Below the pieces are notes generated by a model. It worked only from the letters and a program-made list of their open reading frames with translations, ran no database searches and was not told the DNA's origin. A DNA stretch of 7,008 nt, taken from Bacteroidales bacterium. Its GTDB lineage: Bacteria; Bacteroidota; Bacteroidia; Bacteroidales; UBA932. The stretch is taken from contig JALNXR010000104.1 of assembly GCA_023230265.1 (NCBI GenBank), forward strand, positions 1 through 7,008. The letters are read 5' to 3'. This document shows, piece after piece, positions 1 through 5,176 of the stretch; within the stretch, counting starts at the first letter, position 1, and every line of letters starts with the position of its first letter. The translations under genes were made by a program, and so were the position numbers.

Positions 1-110
1 CCGGTAAAGAAATTGTCAACGCAAATTACCTCGTTGCCCTCCTCAATCAGTCTTGAGCAGAGATGAGAACCTATGAACCCGGCTCCTCCGGTGACCAGTA
101 TTTTTTTCAT
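1..110 (-). CDS. NAD-dependent sugar-nucleotide epimerase/dehydratase family protein, probably UDP-glucuronate decarboxylase (partial, N-terminus only)
   Basis: Only the first 36 codons are inside the window; the gene continues past the left edge. The translation starts [18 protein letters not shown], a Rossmann fold with the GxxGxxG dinucleotide-binding motif at residues 8-14 (GGAGFIG) of the extended short-chain dehydrogenase family. The second strand ends in an acidic residue (D32) followed by NFFTG, a sequence typical of UDP-glucuronate decarboxylase (UDP-xylose synthase). The start codon lies 4 nt after the ugd stop, so the two genes are almost certainly co-transcribed and the product of Ugd would be the substrate of this enzyme, giving UDP-xylose in the cytoplasm. 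UDP-glucose 4-epimerase or dTDP-glucose 4,6-dehydratase cannot be excluded from this fragment, because the catalytic YxxxK motif is outside the window. The family is secure; the specific enzyme is probable. Confidence 0.8.
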   Translation of the reverse strand, partial: MKKILVTGGAGFIGSHLCSRLIEEGNEVICVDNFFT

Positions 111-114
111 TTTT

Positions 115-1434
115 CTAACTTTTCTTGCCGATTGAATAGTGGATAAATCCCTCTGCCTTGATTTCTGCAGGATCATAAATATTTCTGCCGTCCACGATGA
201 TGTTTCCTCTCATAACAGATCTGAGCTTTTTCCAGTCAGGCAGACGGAATTGTTTCCATTCTGTAATCAGGGCAAGGGCGTCTGCGCCCCTTGCGGCTTC
301 GCAGCTGTTCTCCGCATAAACAACAGAATCTCCGATCTTTTTGTGACACTCCTCCATCGCAACCGGGTCATAGACTTTAACAACCGCCCCGGCTTTAAGA
401 AGCTCTTCAATCACAACAAGTGAGGTCGCCTCTCTCATATCATCCGTGTCAGGTTTGTATGAGAGCCCCCAGATGGCTATAACTTTACCTTTAAGGTTAT
501 TGCCAAATGCTCTGAGAAGCTTTTCGAACACCACCCGTTTCTGATTACTGTTAACATCTTCTGTTGCTGAAATAATCCTCATCTCCAGGTTATGTTCCCT
601 TGCTGTTTTGATCAGGGCTTTAACATCTTTAGGAAAGCAGGATCCTCCGTAACCTGCACCTGCATAGAGAAAACTGTTGCCAATTCTTTTATCGCTTCCA
701 ATTCCCCGCCTTACATTATCCACATTTGCCCCTGTTAATTCACACAGTGCTGCAATCTCGTTCATAAAGCTGATCCTTGTTGCCAGCATTGCATTTGCAG
801 CATATTTTGTTACCTCGGCAGATTCAACATCCATGAATATGATCGGAAATCCGTTTAGGACAAAAGGTTTGTACAATCTCTCCAGCAATTGCTGAGCCCT
901 CTCGTTTTCCACCCCCACTACAACTCTGTCGGGATTCATAAAATCTTTAATGGCAGCCCCCTCCTTAAGAAACTCGGGATTTGAAGCTACATCAATATCC
1001 ACATTTACACCTCTCCGTGCGAGTTCCCGCTCAATAACCTCTTTCACCTTTTTTGCAGTGCCTACCGGGACTGTGCTCTTTGTCACAAAAAGCTTATAAC
1101 TGCTCATGTTCCGTCCCACCTCGGCTGCAACATCCAGTACATACCTGATATCGGCACTGCCATCCTCGTCGGGAGGAGTACCAACTGCAGCAAACACAAT
1201 ATTTACATCTTCCAGTATCTCTTTGAGCGAAACGGAGAATGAAAGTCTCTTCTCATTAGCATTCTTCCTTACCAGTTCTTCTATTCCGGGTTCGTAGATA
1301 GGCATTATCCCCTCGTTGAGCTTACCGATCTTTTCTTTATCAGTATCTACGCATACAACATTCAGACCCATTTCCGCAAAACAGGCACCTGTCACCAAAC
1401 CCACATAACCGGTGCCGACCATCGCAATTTTCAT
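115..1434 (-). CDS. ugd: UDP-glucose 6-dehydrogenase
   Basis: Oxidises UDP-glucose to UDP-glucuronate with two NAD+ in the cytoplasm, supplying acidic sugars and pentoses for capsule, exopolysaccharide or LPS. The 439-residue protein has the usual family length and is complete. The N-terminal Rossmann domain opens with [20 protein letters not shown] (GxGYVG motif at residues 7-12). The middle dimerisation domain contains SNPEFLKEG (151-159, with E154), EVTKYAANA (K210 and N214) and the signature [10 protein letters not shown] (261-270), carrying the catalytic nucleophile C266 and D270. The C-terminal UDP-binding domain contains [14 protein letters not shown] (323-336). All residues expected for catalysis are present. 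The gene is followed after 4 nt by a probable UDP-glucuronate decarboxylase gene, which points to UDP-xylose synthesis. A TATCTTTG box about 22 nt upstream is a candidate promoter, so this pair is probably transcribed separately from the operon upstream. Confidence 0.97.
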   Translation of the reverse strand: MKIAMVGTGYVGLVTGACFAEMGLNVVCVDTDKEKIGKLNEGIMPIYEPGIEELVRKNANEKRLSFSVSLKEILEDVNIVFAAVGTPPDEDGSADIRYVLDVAAEVGRNMSSYKLFVTKSTVPVGTAKKVKEVIERELARRGVNVDIDVASNPEFLKEGAAIKDFMNPDRVVVGVENERAQQLLERLYKPFVLNGFPIIFMDVESAEVTKYAANAMLATRISFMNEIAALCELTGANVDNVRRGIGSDKRIGNSFLYAGAGYGGSCFPKDVKALIKTAREHNLEMRIISATEDVNSNQKRVVFEKLLRAFGNNLKGKVIAIWGLSYKPDTDDMREATSLVVIEELLKAGAVVKVYDPVAMEECHKKIGDSVVYAENSCEAARGADALALITEWKQFRLPDWKKLRSVMRGNIIVDGRNIYDPAEIKAEGFIHYSIGKKS

Positions 1435-1455
1435 ATCCTGATATTTATTCTATAA

Positions 1456-1463
1456 CAAAGATA
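1456..1463 (-). promoter_or_regulatory. Candidate Bacteroidota-type -7 box for ugd
   Basis: The minus strand reads TATCTTTG here, an exact match to the Bacteroidota -7 consensus TAnnTTTG. It lies 21 bases (1435-1455) before the ugd start codon, so transcription would begin close to the gene with a very short leader. No TTTG is found at the expected -33 distance, because that DNA is occupied by the terminator stem of the upstream operon. The match is exact but short, and the missing -33 element lowers confidence. Confidence 0.5.
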
Positions 1464-1465
1464 AT

Positions 1466-1502
1466 AAAAAAGAGTTCCCCTGCTTATCTGACGGGGGAAC
1501 TC
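1466..1502 (-). terminator. Rho-independent terminator of the dsrC-to-desulfurase operon
   Basis: A perfect 9-bp inverted repeat, GAGTTCCCC (1472-1480) and GGGGAACTC (1494-1502), encloses a 13-nt loop. Read on the minus strand the hairpin is followed directly by six T residues (1466-1471) and a further TA-rich stretch. This is a classic intrinsic terminator for minus-strand transcription. It lies about 90 bp after the stop codon of the cysteine desulfurase gene and just before ugd, so it separates the two transcription units. On the plus strand the hairpin is not followed by a T-run. Confidence 0.9.
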
Positions 1503-1593
1503 CTGTAAAACATTATAGGCCCTGATAATTAGCCTTATCTCTGTTCATGACTTGTCTCTGATGTGTTCTGAACAGGCCTGAATAATTTTAGGT
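1503..1593. other. Noncoding 3' region of the operon with weak repeats
   Basis: No convincing gene is visible between the desulfurase stop codon and the terminator. It contains a perfect 7-bp inverted repeat, CTGTTCA (1541-1547) and TGAACAG (1569-1575), with a 21-nt spacer. It also contains two similar 14-mers, AGGCCCTGATAATT (1517-1530) and AGGCCTGAATAATT (1574-1587), matching at 11 of 14 positions. Neither has a T-run, so neither looks like a second terminator. Both may be chance similarities. Confidence 0.25.
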
Positions 1594-2757
1594 TTAGTTT
1601 TTGAGGGCTGCTATCTCTCTTACGGCTGTTATTGCTGCATCTACCTCCTCTTCTGTGGTGAATGCTCCGATACTCATTCTCACAGTCCCGTGAATCTCCT
1701 CAGTACCGATCTGCCTGTGTACAATCGGAGCACACTGCAAGCCTGTTCTTGTTGCGATATTGTAATCAACATCCAGCATTGTTCCTACATCACCTGCAAC
1801 AAATCCGTTGATATTGAAGGAAAGAACCGGATTGTGATTTTCTTTACCTTTGGCACAATAAGTTATAACCCCCTTTATATCTTCAAGAGCAATGCGCAAC
1901 TTGTCCCAAAGGGCCATCTCTCTCCTGTGAATATTCATAATCCCCTCAGAGGTAATCCATTTTACACCGGCGTAGAGACCTCCGACACCAAGAAGATTGA
2001 GGGTTCCGTACTCAAGTCTGTATGGATACTCTTCCAGATGGGCAGGATAAGCCGACCTCACACCTGTACCGCCGGCACGGGTCTGCCTGATCTCAATTCC
2101 CTCTCTCACATAAGAACCTCCTATACCTGTCGGACCCATCAGGCATTTATGTCCTGTAAAGCAATATACATCCACATTGCATGCCTGCATGTCAAAATCA
2201 ACCGAACCTGCTCCCTGGCTTCCGTCCACAACAAATATCACCCCCATCTCCTTACAGATTTTTCCGATTTTAGCTATCGGCTGGATTGTGCCAAGAACAT
2301 TGGAACAGTGTGTTACAATTACAAATTTGGTATTTTTTCTTATTGCTTTTCTGATATCCTCCGGATCTACAAACCCTGCATCGTCAAACGGAATATAAGT
2401 CACATCAATCGTTCCCTGTTGATTGTGAACATAAAGAGGCCTTAATACCGAGTTGTGTTCCAGGTTGGTAGTGACTACATGTGTGCCCTTCTCAACAAGA
2501 CCGTTAATTATCAGATTCAGAGAATCAGTGGCATTATAGCTGAATGTAAGCCTGTTGTGATCCTCGCCGCCATTGAATAACTTTGTAAGCATCTTACGGG
2601 TGTCGTTCACAACCTCTTCTGTTTCAAGGGCTGCATCAAATCCGGAACGACCGGGGCTTACACCTTTTGACCTGTAAAATGTGTTCATAAATTCGTAGAC
2701 AGAATCCGGCTTTGGGAAACTTGTCGCAGAGTTGTCAAGGTAAATAAGTTTGCTCAT
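1594..2757 (-). CDS. Cysteine desulfurase family protein (class V aminotransferase fold, PLP-dependent)
   Basis: Predicted cytoplasmic PLP enzyme that removes sulfur from cysteine (or selenium from selenocysteine) and holds it as an enzyme persulfide. The 387-residue length and motifs fit the NifS/SufS superfamily, apparently the cysteine desulfurase-like subgroup often found outside isc and suf operons. Visible residues: YLDNSATSFPKP near the N-terminus, PLP-stacking H101 (LEHNS), D178 and Q181 in VVDGSQGAG, Schiff-base K204 in TGHKCLMGP, and a candidate persulfide-forming C342 in RTGLQCAPIVHR. R360 in the following TVRMS segment fits the carboxylate-binding arginine. It is the last gene of the operon, starting 6 nt after the DsrK-like gene, and no suf or isc gene adjoins it. 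The position suggests it feeds sulfur to DsrC, comparable to IscS feeding TusE through TusA and TusBCD; this is inference. Cysteine is the expected substrate but other substrates are possible. Confidence 0.88.
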   Translation of the reverse strand: MSKLIYLDNSATSFPKPDSVYEFMNTFYRSKGVSPGRSGFDAALETEEVVNDTRKMLTKLFNGGEDHNRLTFSYNATDSLNLIINGLVEKGTHVVTTNLEHNSVLRPLYVHNQQGTIDVTYIPFDDAGFVDPEDIRKAIRKNTKFVIVTHCSNVLGTIQPIAKIGKICKEMGVIFVVDGSQGAGSVDFDMQACNVDVYCFTGHKCLMGPTGIGGSYVREGIEIRQTRAGGTGVRSAYPAHLEEYPYRLEYGTLNLLGVGGLYAGVKWITSEGIMNIHRREMALWDKLRIALEDIKGVITYCAKGKENHNPVLSFNINGFVAGDVGTMLDVDYNIATRTGLQCAPIVHRQIGTEEIHGTVRMSIGAFTTEEEVDAAITAVREIAALKN

Positions 2758-2763
2758 TTTATT

Positions 2764-4071
2764 CTATTTTGTTTTATTGTTTATCACTAAAGCATCAGCC
2801 ACAATCTCTGATATTGTCATAATTCTAACACCTAGTTTATAGGTGTGGTTAATCTGAAGAAGCTGATCCACGCAGTTATGGCAGGGGGTTATCACAATTT
2901 TTGCCCCGGTTGCAGTTATCTGGTCAGCTTTAATCTTGCCAATTTTCAATCTTCTGTCGTTATACTCGCTCATTGCAAGCATTCCGCCACCGCCACCGCA
3001 ACAGTAGTTATCGTTTCCATAAGGATCCATCTCCACGAGATTTTCAACTGAACTGTTAACGATAAATCTTATCTCTTTAAACATACCTCCGTTTCTAATC
3101 AGGTTGCAGGGATCGTGTATTGTGCAGACCTGCTTGTTAAGGCTTTTATCGAGAGTTATTGTCCCTTTTCTGATATAATCCCCTATAAGTTCCACTGCGG
3201 TCAGGGTCTCAAAATCATATTTCTTTTTAAGATAGTTAGGACCTTCCCAGCGATTTGCCCTGGAACCGTGACCGCACTCCCCGAGAATCAGCTTTTTCCC
3301 TCTGAGTTTGTGAATCTCATCGTAAAGGTTCTTTGCAATTATGGTTGCTTCTGCATTGTTGGCATTGAAGTAACCATAGTTGGTCACATCATAATATTTT
3401 GACGATAGTGTCCAGTTGGCTTTTGCAGCATAGAACACCTTGGCCATTGCGCTTATTGACAAGGGGAAAAACTTGGGTTCCCTGGGATTAAGGGTGTAAA
3501 AAAGCTCTTTATCCGTTTCGTCCAGAGGAATTCTGGCTTCGGGATCTTCCATCTCGTCAATCAGATCGCTCTCTAACCATTTGATTGTCTCAGTAAACTC
3601 TTCAACCGGGATTGCCATATTGTTTCCGGTGTTCACAGCGGCATCCACAGTTGACTGGAGTGTTGCGGGAACCATATTCATGGTAGCAAGCATCTCTCTC
3701 CCTTTTTTTACGAGATAGGATATATCCACACCGATGGAACAATGCTTAACGCATCTTCCGCACATTGTACAGCCGCCAAAGAGCATGTCAACCATTTTTT
3801 CTGCATACTCTTCGTCAAGTTCTTTTGCGTTGACAAGTGCCGGAGCCATTTTCCCGGCGTAAGTGCAGTATCTTCTGTAGAGTGAACTTACCATTGCAAC
3901 CTTTGCCGCAGGTGTATACTGAGGTTCTTTGTGGGCAAGATAGAACATACAGCTGTCGGCACACAATCCGCACCTTACACAGGCATTGAGATGTGTAATA
4001 AGTTTGCTGTCAGATTCATTTTTAAGAAGATTTATTGCCTTCTTTTTAAGTTCTTTATCTAATACTTTCAT
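2764..4071 (-). CDS. DsrK/HdrD-like iron-sulfur oxidoreductase with two ferredoxin-type clusters and a CCG domain
   Basis: Predicted catalytic subunit of a membrane-associated quinone-linked thiol/disulfide oxidoreductase, related to DsrK, HdrD, TmcB and HmcF. The N-terminal region carries two 4Fe-4S motifs: CVRCGLCADSC (C31, C34, C37, C41) and CTMCGRCVKHC (C101, C104, C107, C111). The C-terminal half holds one full CCG motif: C322 in HDPCN, C357-C358 followed by five glycines, and C397/C400 in TPCHNC, i.e. CX34CCX38CX2C. In HdrB and HdrD such a motif binds the noncubane 4Fe-4S active site. GECGHGSR (C266) precedes it; the first half of the domain keeps the fold-like YYDVTNYGYF segment without a full cysteine set. 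At 435 residues it is shorter than typical DsrK and closer to HdrD or TmcB. No membrane helix is evident. It lies 13 nt after the NarI-like membrane gene, its likely anchor, and downstream of dsrC, its likely substrate. The family is sure; DsrK orthology is probable. Confidence 0.88.
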   Translation of the reverse strand: MKVLDKELKKKAINLLKNESDSKLITHLNACVRCGLCADSCMFYLAHKEPQYTPAAKVAMVSSLYRRYCTYAGKMAPALVNAKELDEEYAEKMVDMLFGGCTMCGRCVKHCSIGVDISYLVKKGREMLATMNMVPATLQSTVDAAVNTGNNMAIPVEEFTETIKWLESDLIDEMEDPEARIPLDETDKELFYTLNPREPKFFPLSISAMAKVFYAAKANWTLSSKYYDVTNYGYFNANNAEATIIAKNLYDEIHKLRGKKLILGECGHGSRANRWEGPNYLKKKYDFETLTAVELIGDYIRKGTITLDKSLNKQVCTIHDPCNLIRNGGMFKEIRFIVNSSVENLVEMDPYGNDNYCCGGGGGMLAMSEYNDRRLKIGKIKADQITATGAKIVITPCHNCVDQLLQINHTYKLGVRIMTISEIVADALVINNKTK

Positions 4072-4084
4072 AAATTCTCAGTGA

Positions 4085-4708
4085 TTATTCGGGCCAGGTT
4101 CCCCTCCATCCGTAAAAGTAACCGAGGTGATATCTGGCAAAGAAAAAATAGAGCAGATGTTTTATTTTGCCTACAGGCATCCAGAGAAACAGGAGCGCGG
4201 TGCAAACAAAATAGAGCATCCCGGTTGCCGGAAATATCAGATAGAGTGCAGAAAAGAGTTGAAAAAGAGTGGTAAGAAGATTGGAAATATAGTCATCTGC
4301 ACCGGAAATAAATTTTAACTCTTCTTTAACCATCCTCTTAATCAGTATTGCAAATCCCAAAGCAGAAGTAATGAAAAGAAGGGCTGCAATTACAGAATTA
4401 ATTACTACCGGCATTTCAACTCCTGCAAAATTAAGGATTACAATCACCAAAAAGAGGGCAAGGGAGAGAAATGTTCCCATGTGGTAGATCATACCTGCAG
4501 CGTAGGTTGGAAGGTGAAGGTAAGCCGACTCTTTGTGCTGAGGCATCATAGCCTTTGTATACGAATATGCAACAGCTTTTCCGATATCGCCTCCCTTGTC
4601 GGAGAGATCTTCCGGAACACCCATTTTTAACAGTTTAAAGAACTGAAATGCAAAAGCAGCTATGCATACAACAGCTGCCGCGAGGGCGGCAATTATGTAC
4701 CAACTCAT
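4085..4708 (-). CDS. NarI/DsrM-like membrane cytochrome b subunit
   Basis: Predicted integral membrane subunit that would pass electrons between the menaquinone pool and the DsrK-like subunit through heme b. The 207-residue protein shows about five hydrophobic segments, near residues 3-25, 68-94, 101-123, 143-160 and 162-179. Candidate heme ligands are H65 and H76 around the second helix and H184 and H194 near the C-terminus, placed roughly as the histidine pairs of NarI. The segment KFISGADDYISNLL (132-145) after the third helix resembles the conserved loop of the NarI family, and the ending KHLLYFFFARYHLGYFYG resembles DsrM C-termini. It is shorter than many DsrM proteins. It is sandwiched between dsrC (12 nt) and the DsrK-like gene (13 nt), which supports an MK-type two-subunit complex. 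The assignment rests on motifs and context; heme content cannot be determined here. Confidence 0.75.
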   Translation of the reverse strand: MSWYIIAALAAAVVCIAAFAFQFFKLLKMGVPEDLSDKGGDIGKAVAYSYTKAMMPQHKESAYLHLPTYAAGMIYHMGTFLSLALFLVIVILNFAGVEMPVVINSVIAALLFITSALGFAILIKRMVKEELKFISGADDYISNLLTTLFQLFSALYLIFPATGMLYFVCTALLFLWMPVGKIKHLLYFFFARYHLGYFYGWRGTWPE

Positions 4709-4720
4709 ATATTTTGCTTA

Positions 4721-5038
4721 TTAAACGCAGCCGTCTGGTTTCGGTAAACCGGCAACTCTGCAGGCTCCGCGTGCCGGGCCCAAAGGGAAAAGTTCGTAGA
4801 TCTCCTTTAGCCTGAGACCTGTTTCCTGACAAATGGTCCTGATCATGGGAGCATTACCCTTCTCTTCAAAATTTTTCCTGATTACTCTTACCACAGCCCA
4901 GTGTTTTTCAGTCAGTTCTTCAATCCCGTCAGATTTGGCAAACAGTTCTGCCACCTGGTCATTCCATACTTCGGGAGTGGTCAGAAAACCATCTCCGTCT
5001 AATTCAAATACTTTTCCTTCTAGTTCAATTTGTGCCAT
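4721..5038 (-). CDS. dsrC: DsrC sulfur-carrier protein with both C-terminal cysteines
   Basis: Small cytoplasmic sulfur-trafficking protein of the DsrC/TusE family. The 105-residue length is typical. The flexible C-terminal arm reads GACRVAGLPKPDGCV, with the penultimate C104 (CysA) and C93 (CysB) eleven residues before it. True DsrC proteins carry both cysteines and form intramolecular disulfides or a trisulfide; TusE proteins keep only the penultimate one. C70 (RTICQETG) is a further cysteine in the core. Other family features include an N-terminal TTPEVWND segment and KHWAVVRVIRKNFEEKG before the helical core. It is the first gene of the operon, followed after 12 nt by the cytochrome b gene and then the DsrK-like gene, whose homologues are known or proposed to reduce DsrC in sulfate reducers. 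No Shine-Dalgarno precedes the ATG, as is usual in Bacteroidota. A promoter candidate lies 34 nt upstream. Confidence 0.93.
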   Translation of the reverse strand: MAQIELEGKVFELDGDGFLTTPEVWNDQVAELFAKSDGIEELTEKHWAVVRVIRKNFEEKGNAPMIRTICQETGLRLKEIYELFPLGPARGACRVAGLPKPDGCV

Positions 5039-5072
5039 TAGTGTAAAAATTTCTTATATTTCATTAAATTTA

Positions 5073-5103
5073 CGAAATTAGAAAAATATTCATTTAGTGC
5101 AAA
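5073..5103 (-). promoter_or_regulatory. Candidate promoter of the dsrC operon
   Basis: On the minus strand, TTTG (5100-5103) is followed after 19 nt by TAATTTCG (5073-5080). These fit the Bacteroidota -33 and -7 elements (TTTG and TAnnTTTG) with one mismatch in the -7 box and a spacing in the accepted range. Transcription would begin about 28 nt before the dsrC start codon. The region is very AT-rich, so chance matches are likely to occur, but the pair and the spacing are right. Confidence 0.5.
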
Positions 5104-5106
5104 AAC

Positions 5107-5136
5107 TTTGTTTAATAACATTTGTTTATATTTTTG
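5107..5136 (+). promoter_or_regulatory. Candidate promoter of fhs
   Basis: On the plus strand, TTTG (5107-5110) is followed after 18 nt by TATTTTTG (5129-5136), an exact TAnnTTTG match to the Bacteroidota -7 element. This places the transcription start about 30-35 nt before the fhs ATG. The -33 element lies only 3 bp from the -33 element of the divergent dsrC promoter candidate. A second TTTG at 5121-5124 is too close to the -7 box to serve as -33. Confidence 0.55.
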
Positions 5137-5176
5137 TAACTATTTGAAATAAATTCATTAACAAACTTATATTTTT

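Noticed and set aside
139..423. Plus-strand open frame of 94 codons opposite the end of ugd
   Set aside because: It is antisense to the conserved C-terminal domain of Ugd and shows no family signature.
1690..2445. Plus-strand open frame of 251 codons opposite the cysteine desulfurase gene
   Set aside because: It lies wholly antisense to a reading frame with all the family's conserved residues, shows no recognisable motif and has no promoter or neighbours on that strand.
4635..4832. Minus-strand open frame overlapping the 3' end of dsrC and the 5' end of the cytochrome b gene
   Set aside because: It overlaps two well-supported genes in another frame and encodes no recognisable protein.
4721..5038. 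Assignment of the small sulfur carrier as TusE for tRNA 2-thiouridine synthesis
   Set aside because: TusE lacks the second arm cysteine; both cysteines are present here and the neighbours are DsrM- and DsrK-like, not tusBCD.
5065..5080. AATTT/AAATT inverted repeat before dsrC as a regulator-binding operator
   Set aside because: The arms are pure A/T in a very AT-rich spacer, so such a match is expected by chance.
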